NCBI GenBank assembly: GCA_900312665.1
Contig: ONZQ02000001.1
Location: 3,061,170 to 3,125,169, forward strand
Length of the DNA stretch: 64,000 nt
Reading direction: 5' to 3'
From: Cephalotrichum gorgonifer
Taxonomy: Eukaryota; Ascomycota; Sordariomycetes; Microascales; Microascaceae
Below the pieces are notes generated by a model, which saw nothing but the letters and a program-made list of their open reading frames with translations, did not search any database and was not told the origin of the DNA. This document shows, piece after piece, positions 33,962 to 45,833 of the stretch; position 1 is the first letter of the stretch; each line of letters opens with the position of its first letter. A program made the position numbers and the translations under genes.

Positions 33962-34472
33962 ATGAACCGCTACTGGATCCCACATATGGACATCCACAAG
34001 AGGGTACTCACCCAGGAGCTCCAATTCCACCTCGGCCCAGAAGCGACCGTGAGACCATTTACTCGAGAGGTATGCACTCGCGCCCAGAGCCTCTAACTGG
34101 AATAGTCCGTGCTCATGGGTGCTCGTGGATAGGGAGAGGATGGCTTCCTCATTGCAACCCCCGGGCCTTGCCTGACTGACGTGAGGTTTAGCCCGCCCCG
34201 AATTACCTCGTCGTGAACAATGCGAAACTGATGTCGAGATGCCTGAGAATTAGGAGCAGATCGACGACATTTGCAAAAAATCGAGGAGCCTGTGGGAGCG
34301 CCTGGCCGCGACCAAGGCGCAGGAGAATCCCGGACAGCGACTGAAGCGACCTTTACACCAGCCCATTATAATATCCAGGGCGGACAGGGGGTCCGCGCAA
34401 ATGAACCGACGTCGAGAAGGCCGAAAGGGGGATATTCGGAGGCGACACAAGCTGCGAGAGATACGGGCATGA
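33962..34472 (+). CDS. Small conserved-looking protein of unknown function
   Basis: Exons 33962-34069, 34133-34180 and 34254-34472, with GT..AG borders and phase 0 joins, encode 124 residues. It opens MNRYWIPHMDIHKRVLTQEL, continues QFHLGPEATVRPFTRE, then GEDGFLIATPGPCLTD (exon 2), then EQIDDICKKSRSLWERLAA and a very basic tail (MNRRREGRKGDIRRRHK) before TGA. The continuous protein-like reading over three exons, and my recollection of fungal proteins beginning MNRYWIPH with a GxDG-L-TTPG segment, support a real gene; no function is known to me. No single exon is long enough to stand out alone, and a 236-codon minus-strand frame overlaps it. The basic tail could bind nucleic acid or direct nuclear import (inference). 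Confidence 0.72.
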
Positions 34473-35173
34473 AAAAGAGAATGTGCCGATTGAGAATGTG
34501 GAGCCGAAAATACGAACCAAACACACTCTAGCAGCGCTGCAGAGGATATCGGTACTGCTGATCCTGAACGGCAAGACTCATTCAGGGATGTAATACGGGT
34601 TGATCGATATAAGGCCAGTGCACGCTCCTCAACGACCTGTGCATCTCCTTCGCAGAAGCTGGATGGGTGCGGGATACGAAGGGTGAATGGAGCTGAGATC
34701 AGAACCCGACGGAATAGGCCGGCTGGCTTCTTTTTGCGTTGCCCAGATAGACTATTCCATCTGGCAGCCTGGAATATAGTGGCGATGGTGAAGGGAATGG
34801 GGCGTCGACGGATAGTTGTGGGCCTCTTAGACAATACATATAATGCATGCAAGTTTGTTGCCGATTTCGGCATGCCGCATCCCAATAACGACAACAGGTA
34901 AACATGCCGAGAGATGGCTAATAATCGAGAGGCTTGTGTCTCCATGAGCTTCTTAAACATAGGTTCGGCTCTATACCGATTGGCGACTGATTCCGGCGGC
35001 TACCACGATTGGGTTGCATCGGGTCGAATCTCGCTTCGTCAAGCTGTATAGCCGGAAATGAAGACCGGGTGAGTGCTTGATCTCGAAGTCGCGGGCATGA
35101 CAGGAGATGCCGTGGCTACCTGGGTAGGAAAGGCTGGCCACGCTGATTATGGTGATGAGAAAGTTGAAGCCGA
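34473..35173. other. Convergent 3' region between the small gene and Ten1
   Basis: About 700 bases holding both 3' ends. No gene or repeat seen; a minus-strand open frame is treated as chance. Confidence 0.5.
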
Positions 35174-35653
35174 CTAGATCGTTGAGGCTGGCTGAAGCTC
35201 AAGTTCTCTCTCATACATAGCGGGGTCGACCGAAACAGCCGGCCAGTGTATGATGGCCTGGATGCCGACACGATGTCCGGATTTCTCGGATGAATCTCCT
35301 CCCGAGCTAATAGGCGTGATGGACGTGATATAACCGATGATGTTGAGCCAGTACCCCGGCTCGGTTTGCTCCGTTGACAGCGACTCGAGGCGTAGCTTCA
35401 CATCTACGGCAGCCACTACTCTGTCCGTCCCTGGAGAGCTATTTCTATTCTCCAGCGTCAAAGTTGCCGTTGTGGTTTCGTAGAAAGTAATGCTGCTGCC
35501 ATGTCAGGGGCTAGAGCTAGATGAAGCCGATGAGAAGCTACAAGGAATCGAACAGGCGGCATACCATCCCAAAAACCGGACCTTGTCCCCAAGTGACCGG
35601 GCGGGGAGATCCAAGAGGGAGCATAATACGGATGGTATTGGAACAGCCGACAT
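35174..35653 (-). CDS. ten1: CST complex subunit Ten1
   Basis: Small OB-fold protein of the Cdc13/Ctc1-Stn1-Ten1 complex, which caps telomeres and helps C-strand fill-in. Exons 35565-35653 and 35174-35492 give 135 residues. Exon 1 reads MSAVPIPSVLCSLLDLPA then GDKVRFLG; after a 72-base intron the join yields CITFYETTTATLTLEN, and the second half has VAAVDVKLRLESLSTEQTE, GYWLNIIGYITSI and GIQAIIHWPAVSVD. This matches the fungal Ten1 pattern: LSDLP...GDKVRFLGCVTSY, then VDVxLxLE, WVNVIGYI, then a VQAxxxWPA near the end. Length equals the family. It is head to head with the Snf7 gene, 670 bases apart, so the two may share a promoter region. Confidence 0.88.
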
Positions 35654-36321
35654 TGGATGCCCGGAACAAGAGATGTTTTAAAACACCAAATTGAACCATT
35701 AGCTGAGTCTTTGAGGTTGTATGTGGTCTGGTGGGTAGCTGCATGCATACACCCTCCGTGGCTCCGGGATAGTCGAAACTCTCTGTGATTACGTCAGGGC
35801 CCACGGCCCACACTGATTCGATCTGGGTGGGGTCGGCTAATCCACGGCAGAATCCGTCGCCTGGGGGGAGGAGAGTCGTCATAGTTCGTTGTCCATCGTG
35901 ACCTATGCCCAGCCAACCCTCCAAGAGAGATAAGCAGAGTCCCAAACTTGCTAGGCTGACTCTTTTTTCGCAAACTCGTTTGGACCTCGCTGTCTCGTAT
36001 TCGATTCACCAGCGCTGAACTACGAACCAAACTTACATTCTTACTCCAATAGTCAGCCTTCGGCCTACCCCGACCGAGAGGGACAATAGGGAGAGCCCCT
36101 CTCTCTGGAATATCCTCGGACTGTAGCCTACTCTGGCTGGCCTGACCCCCACCATCACCATCGCCTTCGCCTTCGCCTTCGACCGCCACCTCCCCGCAAT
36201 CTGCAACCTACCACTGTCATAAATAATCGTGACTCGATAGCGGCCGACTATTCTTTTTTCCCGACACGGAAATTCCCGTATCCGCAACTGAATCCTCTCC
36301 GACTCGAAGCCAGCTAGCGAG
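35654..36321. other. Shared divergent promoter region of ten1 and snf7
   Basis: About 670 bases between two head-to-head starts. It includes a Ser/Pro-like microsatellite (CACCAT then CGCCTT units, about 36150-36180). No gene is supported. Confidence 0.5.
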
Positions 36322-37271
36322 ATGTCGGGCGTTTGGGGCTGGTTCGGCGGGGGCGCCGCGCAGAAGCGAAAGGATAGCCCCAAAAATGCGATCCTGGGTC
36401 TCCGGTCACAACTGGACATGCTACAGAAGAGAGAGAGGCACTTGCAGTCTCAGATCGATGAGCAGGATGCCCTCGCGAGGAAATACGTTAGCACGAACAA
36501 GAATGGTACCTATCCCCCTTTCCCGCTCACTACTCCCCCTTCTCGCCTATCTCTCTCCTCCCGGCGCAAGCGCCTCAGGCTGGGCAAAGAACTAAACTTG
36601 GCTAACCCGCTGGAACCAACATAGCCGCTAAGGCCGCCTTGAAGCGGAGGAAGCAGCACGAACACACCCACGAGCAGACCCAGTCGCAGATCGTTACGCT
36701 CGAGCAGCAGATAAATGCGATCGAGTCGGCAAACATCAACCGGGAGACCCTGGCAGCGATGGAGAAGGCGGGAGAGGCAATGAAATCCATCCACGGGAAG
36801 CTTACGCCGGAGAAGGTGGACGAGACTATGTGCGTATACCCATTTCACGCCCCCATGTCGTGTCGCTTAACCGAACCGCTCGCTAACATTCAGGGGGGCA
36901 ACAGGGAGAAACTCCGAGAACAGAATGCACTCAGCGAGGAGATCGTCGCCGCTATTACGACCAACGCGATCGGAGACACAGTGGACGACGAGGAGTTGGA
37001 TGCGGAGTTGGAGGAGCTGCAGCAGGAACAGCTGGACGAGCAGATGCTCAACACGGGCAACGTGCCCGTGTCGGATGCGGTGCACAAGATGCCCACCGTG
37101 GCAAACGGCGAGAGTAAGCACCACGCCTCCCCCTTTTGGGCACAAAGCCCACATCTACCACGACGGTTCGTGATGAGGCTAACAGCAGGAACAGTCAAGG
37201 CGAAGCCGGTCGAGGAGGAAGACGACGAGGAGGCAGAACTCAGGAAGCTACAGGCCGAGATGGCCATGTAA
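36322..37271 (+). CDS. snf7: ESCRT-III subunit Snf7/Vps32
   Basis: Core polymer-forming subunit of ESCRT-III, which buds and cuts endosomal membranes and in fungi also takes part in Rim/Pal pH signalling. Exons 36322-36505, 36625-36829, 36905-37113 and 37195-37271 give 224 residues. The N-terminus MSGVWGWFGGGAAQ is the membrane-inserting segment typical of Snf7. It is followed by the basic helix 1 (AILGLRSQLDMLQKRERHLQ), helix 2 (AALKRRKQHE ... QINAIESANIN) and an acidic C-terminal half with VDDEELDAELEELQQEQLDE, ending in EEDDEEAELRKLQAEMAM (the MIM region). The length and the order of charges match the family. It shares a promoter region with ten1. Confidence 0.95.
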
Positions 37272-38725
37272 TAGAACAGGGGTTGTTTTACTGGCGTGTC
37301 AGGAGAGGTCGCCCCCGTCCGAGTATAGGAAGCACCTGCGTGCCGTTTCGGTGGATAGATGCGCTGGAGTCTTTTTTTGATTACCCAGTCCGATATCGAG
37401 AAGGCTGTGCGGGGGGGTGCGGCAACCTACTCGTCTTGGCTGGCATTGTTTGGTCATTGATGGCGTTGGCGTTTTCTGGGGGGTTTGCGATGTTTGTATC
37501 CAGCCAGAATAGTTTTGGGGACGCCAGTCGGGCGGATTTCGTTTCGCTAGGGGGAGAGGAAGGAGGTCTTTTGCACCAGGTAGTTAGACTTTCGCCATCC
37601 ATCTTTGAACATATCTAATCTCCTATCTCGTTGTGGTTGCGTCGACCCCAGCAGGTGTCTGAAGCGGTGAGCTAGTGGCCAAGCATTCCTTAAGGAGTAA
37701 TCGAGCTTGGTCGGGCTGGCTGGAAGTGTGTCTGTCCCTTGGGGTTCCAATACACCTCGCGTATTCGCCCTTTCTGTCTCCCTTCCCCTTCTCGACGAGA
37801 CTAACATAAGGATGAGGTCGTCTGCTGAGCGAAGTGTGGTGAGCAACGGACATGTTTACAGTGGATGTCCTTTCCGAAAAGACTTTCCGAAGCTAAGCGA
37901 CGGTTCCGTGCTCTCAGCAGGCTACATGTGCAGTTTTAACGTGATGAAATTTCAGTCTGACACATGCAATGAAAGTTTGCGGCTCGGCTGACCGTACCAC
38001 TGCATGAGACTAGCCGCTGCTAGAACCCCCCGGCCCAGATCACCAGCCCTCGGTAGTTCTTGAAAACATTCAAGGATGTCGATGTCGGGCAGCATGCGGA
38101 TCGAACGCGAACGCGTAGATCGAGGAAAGGTTCCTGGTACCACAAGCCTAATGCGGGCACATCCAAGGGTCGGCTGGTGGTTGGTCGCTAGTCTTTGGTG
38201 CCCAAACGACGGAAGAGAGGGCCCTCAATTAATGGCACAGATGGAGAGGATCGGCCCATCCATGCCGCCCGCATGTATGCGTGGGTCACGCGGTTCGTCC
38301 GCGATGAGGCTGGTGAGGTGGACATGCGAGGGATTCCCGTTTAGGACTAACATGTGTGAGAGGGAAAATGTCACCCGCCGTTCTTAACCCAAGGGGCGGC
38401 TAACACGTATCCCGAGGGTGGAACTTACAAAATCATCTTCCTACGAATCGGGGTTCCGTACAGTATGGCACGAATATATGTGTCAATCCAGCCGAGTGTA
38501 AGCAAATGCATTTTCCCTCTCACTAACACCGACCCTGAGGCTCCCAAAAAGAACGTATGCGGCCTGCCCATGAGGCCCTAGCGCGCCGGAAGAGTCCACC
38601 TAGAAGATGTTTAAGTTACAAACGGGATCCCGTTCGCGTGGATGTATGCCCGTAATCCCTGGTCCCATGGATGGCCATTGCAAACCCAGCCTGGCGACTC
38701 ATCCCACCCTCCCCCCCTTTTTACC
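37272..38725. other. Convergent intergenic region between snf7 and an F-box gene
   Basis: About 1.45 kb, long for a convergent gap. I see several short open frames but no domain, splice-coherent gene or RNA. Confidence 0.5.
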
Positions 38726-40673
38726 CTAGCCGAAGAAATCAAATCCGTTCTTCTCTCGCGGCCGGAAATACAAAGGCTCCTCCAACCATACCCACGGAGC
38801 CGCAAGAGGCGGGAATGTGGCCGCGGGGCTATCCCAACAAACATCAGCGCAGGGATGTCCCCGGCCCTGACGCGTATTGAAGGCCTTGAGGTGGCGCAGC
38901 TTCACCGTCGGGTCGAACCCGACGTACACTATAACCTTTTGGGTCGAGTGCGCGTTCGCGCCCATTGAGTAGACGAATGATCTGGAGTCGACCTTCCACT
39001 CGAGGTCACCATCATAGCCCGGCTGGTTCAGGACGCGCCGGACCTCCTCCATTCGCGGATCGGAGTTCTTAGTGTCGTTTGCTGCCGGGGGCCAGAACAC
39101 GGTTTCATTGCCGCCCCCGGCCGACTCCGTCATGACTCTGAGTCTCAGGGACTGCTCCTGACCGTTGTGGCGATGAGTGTCATTGACGAGGTCGACGAAG
39201 CTACCGGTCGTGGAAAAGTACGACCGTATGAAGCACTGCTGTGCGCCGTAATGGGGGACTGTCGAGCTGTTATCACCGTGGTGCAGCCTGGTCCCGGGGG
39301 GTAGTAAATTCCCATCCTCTTCGCCGTCGGCGTCATCCTCGTATTGCTGCCCCTGTAGGTTCGAGAGTGCACTACTAGTCTCGGCATGGAATGGGTTACC
39401 GTGATAGGCCACACCAACAAGAGGGTCGTTCATCAGGGCGTTCGTCACCAGACGATTCTCCGCCCAGGACACCATCTCCCTCCTGATGCACGTTCGACTG
39501 CGGTTGTGGCCGTGCTCCGACCACTCCTGCCTGATCTGAAACACCACAATCTTTCCAGTCGCCTCGTCCTTTTCGACGCGCATAAACGTCCAGCGTTCAT
39601 CGGACTTGGCCGCCGAATAGGCCTGGACCCAAGTACCGCGGGTCATCCCGACTTCCGGGTTACCATCGGGAGAACTCAGTATCGGGAAACGGTTCGTGTG
39701 ACGTCCGATGCCAGTTTCGGGGCTGTTGATAAACTGTCCGCTATCCTCGCACACAACGCTGTCGGTGATGGCGTATACGTAGCCGTCGAGGATTTCGAAA
39801 TAGACGTAAGGGGGCGTTCCCTCCGTCATGATAAACATCCTCGGACGAGGGAACCATTCCCCGGTCTTGAGGTCCAGCTGGTGCGCCTTCCTGAAGCCAA
39901 ATGCGGAGCCCGGACCAATGGCGTATAGAAACAAGAATTCGTCCGTGTTGCTGACGTGGATGCTGCGAAAGGGGTTTAGAAGCTCGGCTAGAATAAGCCT
40001 CGCGGAGCGCGGCTTGATGACAAGTATGTATTGCAGGACGCCGTCATCATGGACTCTTATGGCCAAAATGCACGTCAGGATGCCATGTGCATAGTGGATC
40101 AGCTTGATCTTGTACAACTCAAAGCTGGGAATATCCACAGGGCAGCAGTGGCGGACCATTCGGCGCACATCTATCACGACCTCGTGATCCGCGGACCGCC
40201 TGATGTCGAGCAGCCGCACAAGGCCGTTTTCCATAACGTAGCATAAAACACCGTCTTTGTATATGAACGAGGTGCCGACTCCAAGGAGGGCAACGTGGAA
40301 GGGCTTGGCTGCCCTGATAGCATTTCGCCTCTTCGCCAGGGCTCGGAGCCCTCTGGCATAATCTCCGTCCTTTTGAGCACAAACGGCCTCGGCAGAGAAC
40401 CGGGCCTGGGCCTGTAGCCAAGGAGTTAGATTTACCACAGTGAATAGGGCGCCCGAATATGGCATAGAGGAAAGTAACACGAGTTTGGCGTGTCTCCAGA
40501 GTTGGGGTATCCCGCGTGGGTTTACCTACCGACAGGACTATTTTGCAGAGTGCCTGGCTTCTGATGAGATGAGCTAGGTTCTTTGAAGTCAAGCCTAGGT
40601 GGAAGACATCCTCCGGCTGGAGTTCCTCCGCAACTCGGAACATCACCTCGAGTGGGAGATGGAGGATACCCAT
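38726..40673 (-). CDS. F-box protein with long unique C-terminal part
   Basis: Probable substrate adaptor of an SCF ubiquitin ligase. Exons 40530-40673 and 38726-40411 give 609 residues. The F-box lies at residues 3-45: ILHLPLEVMFRVAEELQPED followed by VFHLGLTSKNLAHLI. The 118-base intron falls right after LCKIVLS, and the joined second exon begins AQARFSAEAVCAQKDGDYAR. The remainder (VLCYVMENGLVRLLDI, HGILTCILAIRV, EFLFLYAIGPG, YVYFEILDGYVYAITDS, TFMRVEK) reads as a beta-rich, WD-like or Kelch-like propeller, although I see no clear repeat signature. The start at 40673 is the only ATG in frame just ahead of the F-box. Its substrates are unknown. A second F-box gene sits 5 kb away. Confidence 0.8.
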
Positions 40674-41478
40674 GTTTTCGTCTAGGCAAGCAGTGGTCAG
40701 TATGAATATACAGCCGTATAGCCGCGGGGAGGTCTCAGGCGAGTGAAACGTACCACGACTTTTTTGAGGGAAAAAAAAGGGGGGGTACAAGTAGTGGGAG
40801 GAATCAGGTGGCCGGGCGGTTCATGGGTTGTTGCTCAAGGACCGCGGTGTAGTGTACTAATAACGGCTGCTGGCGGATTTCCTTTTTTTGTATATCTCCT
40901 CCGAAAGGGGTAGTGGAACTTCGTGCTCCAAGCCTTCCTTCCTCCCTCAACCCTCCTAGTACGGGTGGGGAACGCCTCGCTCGGCTTCAGGCCATCATAC
41001 GAAGCATCTGGTCGTAAGGCATAAGCATAGAGAGGGTGGGTCTTGTGTCAAAGAGATGCCGATATGTTGCAGGGTCGACACTTCGGCTTGCCTTTTCGTG
41101 CCGGCGTTGTCCTCGATGTGGAGAGAGGGGCGACATGAAATATATAGACGGCTAGCTCGGAGGGCTCACGACCAGTGTTGTTTGAGCTAATATCACCGGT
41201 ATTAGACTACCATGCACTCGCGTAGTAAGTAGGTGGACAGGGATTAGGAGATGTTTGTACCGCACTGGCACTGGCAGAGCCGCATTGGACGCCCGCCAAA
41301 GAGCGAATCTCTCTTGCCGCGACGGGCGTAGGATGCGGTTTGATGCCCGCGATGAGCGTGGATGGCATGTGCGTGGGGCGATTTTAAGTAAGGGTCACAT
41401 CACGATCGATGACATTTTGGATCGGGGCGGAGCGGGAAGGAGCATCCACCATATCTAAGAGTGACCACGAATGTGACG

Positions 41479-41508
41479 CTGTTCTGTTCTGTTCTGTTCT
41501 GTTCTGTT
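41479..41508. repeat. CTGTT pentamer, six tandem copies
   Basis: Six exact CTGTT units directly joined, followed by GCCCG. Intergenic microsatellite. Confidence 0.95.
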
Positions 41509-42431
41509 GCCCGTGCTGCTCGTACTCGTACTCTTACTCTTACTCCTAGTTCAACGGGTGATCACATCAAGGACGTAGTATATACTCGCAGTATAAAGAG
41601 ATGCCTAATCATAGAGGCATCAAAATGCTATGTGACATGGACGAGTACGATATATGTATGTGAGACGGTAGCTAGCCTGAGGTTTCGCCATCCTCTCTAC
41701 TCATCTCTCCCTGCGTCGGGCAATCAAGCCTCGAACTATGTCAAAAATGGTGGGGAAACACAAAAAGTACGAGTAACCTATACAAAGTACAAGTAAGCAC
41801 CCCTGTGATGAGAGGAGTACAACACGTTACAAGTGGAGAGCTGAGGGCTGCGGCTCTGCAGAGCCTCACCAGTGTCCAAATGCAGGCAGAGCCTCAAACC
41901 CCCGCAAAAAGTGGATTCCTTGGGCATTCAAATTCGGACACGTCTTTTCGCGCCCGGCAGACAGAAGCAGCCGACATATGGACGCATCTGCTTTCTTCCT
42001 TCCGGGTGGCGAGTGGCGGGTACCTATACCATCTGGGTACTCGTACTTGTAAGTGGTTTCTGGTGACCAGTAATGTCACAGAAAACACAATTAACCCTTA
42101 CTGATGCAGGGACATATAAGCAAGGGTGGAACGCCAATGTGCACTCTAACCAACAGAGGGCTCCGCTGGATGGCCAGTGTCGGTATCAGTGTCGGTGTCG
42201 GCTCTTTTTTCAAAGTCGATGAGTGGCGGAAAGGCATGAACTCTTCCATGTACAAGGACGGAGTAGGTAGTTACTCCGTAGAGGTATCATACCTGACGCC
42301 GCCTGTCCACCACCATGTCTCAACTCGTATGAGCCTGGCCGCTTGGACAAGAGTAAACTACAAAATCTAGCCTATCATTGGTCCTGAATATCGGACCTGC
42401 GGTGGCTACCCCACCCCCGCCGACACTCCCT

Positions 42432-42449
42432 GTACATGGTACCATGTAC
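42432..42449. repeat. 18-bp perfect palindrome
   Basis: GTACATGGTACCATGTAC is identical to its own reverse complement. It lies about 410 bases before the start of the downstream coiled-coil gene. Confidence 0.92.
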
Positions 42450-42858
42450 GAGAAAAGTTGTACTTATTACCCCACCACCCAAGGATTGAAGTTGGTCGCT
42501 CTTCACGTGATCGAATACAGCAGCTGGTACGGTCCGACAATTGCCGTAGCAACAGCGTCGTTGTCCAAGACACACCCATGCCTCTCAATGGAGACGGATG
42601 TGATGGAAATGGTAATGGAACGTACACAAACGAATGGCAATTTGTCGAGCTAGTGCGTGCCGACGCGCCCCTCCACACCGAAATCTACCTACCGAATAGC
42701 CTCCCGCGCCAGCACTTGACGTAACTTGCGCCAACCGCCGCGGGTCACGTCTCTTCTGATATTGCTTGTTTTCTATCGTCGCGCCCCAGTATGACCCAAG
42801 GCATCCTCCAGGTTCATCTGCCCCATTAACCTCAGCACACCACAGCCTCAGCTCCGCG

Positions 42859-45347
42859 ATGGCTGATCTTGCAAACCTCCGTACGGCGTCGCTGTACATC
42901 AACAACCAGCTCCTTTCGAGGGGCCTTCTCCGCGATGGCGAGGTCCTCGATTTTTCCGACCCGTCGAGGTACGATGGCGGTACAGGCGCCGCGATGGGCA
43001 GGATAATGGGCATCGTGAATGACTTGATCCTGCGCCGAGACGTATGGCCCACCTCTTCCCGCGCGTGGTGTAAAGCCCTGACAAGCTTCCACTCCCCTCT
43101 CCCTACCGGAGGACCTCATCCCGACTGACTTTCACCTAGCGAGACGCCGAGCATCGCGAATCCCTCTCCACAACACTACGATCCCTCCGAGCCGACAACT
43201 TGCGACAGACGACCGACCTCACGCGCCTCGCGGAAAAGCAGGCAGAGACGGAGCGCAAGCTAAACATCAGCGAGGCCGCCGAAGCCTCGGCCCGCGCTCA
43301 GCTCAAGAGCGCCGAAGCCGCGGTGCGTGGTCTCAAGGACGAGATGGCGCGCATGAAGACCCTCGTGGCGCAGACTCGCGCCTCGTGCGCCACCGAGGTG
43401 AGGCGGCGGGACCGCAACATCGACGGGCTGAAGAAGCAGCTGGGCGAGGCGACGCGGGCGCGAGGGTCGGTTAGGAACCCCGCCATCACTGTCATCAGCG
43501 TCACGGGCGAGATTGGGCTGGAGAGGGGCTCGTCGGGCCGGGCCGCGGACACGAGCGACTCGCAGTACGATCTGCGGAGCGAGACGAACGAGTTCCTGAC
43601 GGAGCTGGCGAAGGGGCTTAGCGAGGAGAATGAGGCGTTGTCGGCGCTCTTGCGGCGGATGAGGGAGGAACTCAGGGCCATGAGCGGCTGGGAGCGCGAG
43701 GCGGTGGAGGGCGACGAGCACGCCGTCGACGTGACTACGAACGTGGACGAGCTGGAGGCGGACCTGAACGCCGTCTTGGATCACATGCGCACCATTCTCA
43801 CGAACCCGTCCTTCGTGCCGCTCGAGGAGGTCGTCACACGGGAGGAGGAGATTACACGCCTCAGGGAAGGATGGGTGAAGATGGAGTCGCGGTGGAAGGA
43901 GGCCGTGCAACTCATCGACGAGTGGAGGAGGAGGATGGCGACAAGCGGGATGCCTGTAGACGACAAGGAGATGGACCTCAGTCTGAGACTCAGCCCTATG
44001 CGTGTGAGAGACGCCAAGGAGCCCGCCCGTGTGGTCAGTCTTGGCCTGGCTTGCGTCAAGGAGGAGGAGGAGGAGGAGGAAGAGGAAGAAGATCTGGAAG
44101 CGGAAGTGGAAATGGAGGAAGATTATGCCGGTGCGGAGCAGCCGTTACCCGCCGAAGAGCATTATCTTGCCGACGATTCAGTCGACCTCGTCTCCGGCCC
44201 TCCCGCCGACAATGTGCCTGCGAGCGATGCCGAGTCCAGCGTGTTCGATGATCCAGCCGACATGGAAGGGACCGACGACGAGGAGCCCAACGTCGAGATT
44301 CTGCAGCAGTCGGCGGCCACTTCTCAGCCTCTACAACTCTCCGTCGACTCTTCACCACTGCCCGAACCGCCGCAACTAAGTCCGCTCAAAGTCTCGAGCT
44401 CGGCGGGCAACCGCAGGGGGGCAAATGAGTTCGCGAATCCCCGACACAAAGCGAGAGGCTACACTACGACTGTGGAGGAGGAGACCTGCGAGCTGGTAGA
44501 GGAGACGCATACACAGGAGAGGTTAGTCACCAAACGGCGCACGCAGTCGCGGCCTACTCGTACGGCGCCGTCGCATTCGAAGAGGCAAAAGGTAGAGCCG
44601 GAGCCGGAGGTTGTGAACTCTTCCGTCTCTTCCCTGGACAGTATCCTGCTCGATAGTCCGTCAAGGAGGAGGCGAGCCCAACTGCGAACCAGGGCTGCGA
44701 CGAAGCCAAGGCCATCTACTACCTCCACTCGGACAAGTGAGGTCAGGGCAAGTGAGGTCAGGTCAAGGGAGGCTACACCACGGCAAGCACGGGAAGCACG
44801 GGAAGCCAAAGCCGCAGCTCCCCCCGATGACCGCAAAACAGCCCCTTCCCCGGTCCACGTGGAGCGCGCACCGACACGCGAGGCTCCTACGCCGGTACAA
44901 CTCTCACCCAAGCGCACCATTTCCCGCGTACCTCTCGCCCGCCCCAACGACCCGGCCCCCCAGCAGAGCCCACTCACCATGGCTGCCATAGCCGCGAAGC
45001 TCGCGGCCTCGGAGCGCGAGGCCGACGCCGCGCGCGTGAGGGCGAAGCTCAAGGCAGCGCGGACAGCGAGGCGGAAGACCGAGCTTGCGGCCCCCATGCC
45101 CGAGGCCGCGGCGCCGGAGGCACCCGAGGAGCAGGAGAAGGAGCGGGACGTCGACCCGGTGAAGAGGGACCAGGCGAGGAGGCCTGATGGTGGGGAGCAG
45201 GCTGGGGTAGCGGAGGACGATGTCCCGGTCAAGAGGAAGAGGGATAAGAGGGCGAGCAAGGTGGCGTCGAGGAGGAGGAGCACGCTGAGCCCGTGGGAGC
45301 TCGAGAGTCTTATTTCGGGGAATGTGGCGGCTGCTCAGGCGGACTGA
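42859..45347 (+). CDS. ADIP-like coiled-coil protein
   Basis: Probable cytoskeleton or spindle-pole-linked protein of the afadin/alpha-actinin-binding (ADIP) type. Exons 42859-43041 and 43140-45347 give 796 residues. The N-terminus MADLANLRTASLYINNQLLS with RGLLRDGEVLDFSDPS looks like the ADIP domain start. Long coiled coils follow (RLAEKQAETERKLN, LKDEMARMKTLVAQ, EEITRLREGWVKMESRW). An acidic run of ten Glu lies near residue 370 with DLEAEVEMEEDYAG behind it. The last 350 residues are disordered, with a SEVRASEVRSRE repeat and basic KR-rich ends. The family call rests on the N-terminal 250 residues and is moderate. Function in this fungus is unknown; a MTOC role is inferred from relatives. 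Confidence 0.7.
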
Positions 45348-45833
45348 GTGAGAATCTCGGGCTGCTTGCTACTTTGGGGACATAGATGGGGTTTAGGTTA
45401 GGTCAGGTCAGGTCAAGGTCAAGGTTCGGCTGGGTTGGTTGTTTTTGTGCATCATGCTGCATTACGGATAATACCTTATATTTGCACTTTGCTATACTCT
45501 GGCTGTTGACTCTCTTTGACGAAGACTGGTCCGACTTCGACTTGACGAACTATTGCTCGTAATTTGCCAAACGGGGAACCGGGATGGCAACTTCCCTAAT
45601 TCATGTATAGGTAGTCCATCCTAAAGTAGGTGGTATGTAAGTGCTTAGTGGGTCATGTGATTTGGCGTTAGACTGAACGCGCTTAATGCGGAACATCCAA
45701 GACCAATGAAGCAGATAACACGAACTCGCTCCTAAGCCCAACGAACTCACTCCTATTAATTCCACTCGCTTGTTCGGGAAACTCGCCCTATGTTCCTAAA
45801 AGACATACTCTGATGTCAGAATCTTAGTCCGAG
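45348..45833. other. Intergenic region between ADIP-like gene and TPR/F-box gene
   Basis: It holds tandem GGTCA/AGGTT-type words (45390-45430) just after the ADIP-like stop and the promoter of the next gene. No gene seen. Confidence 0.5.

Larger units (their letters stand above)
40674..42858. other. Divergent intergenic region with repeats and a palindrome
   Basis: About 2.2 kb between two genes that point away from each other. It carries six CTGTT units (41479-41508), three TACGAGTA/TACTCGTA octamers (41523, 41768, 42038), TACTCCGTA (42272) and an 18-bp perfect palindrome (42432-42449). No gene seen. Confidence 0.5.

Noticed and set aside
34250..34960. Minus-strand open frame of 236 codons
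   Set aside because: It overlaps the spliced small gene on the plus strand, shows no domain and has a Ser/Arg/Leu composition of an antisense shadow.
40674..40790. N-terminal extension of the F-box protein
   Set aside because: The longer frame begins with a non-ATG codon inside a poly-C/poly-T leader; the ATG at 40673 fits the F-box family.
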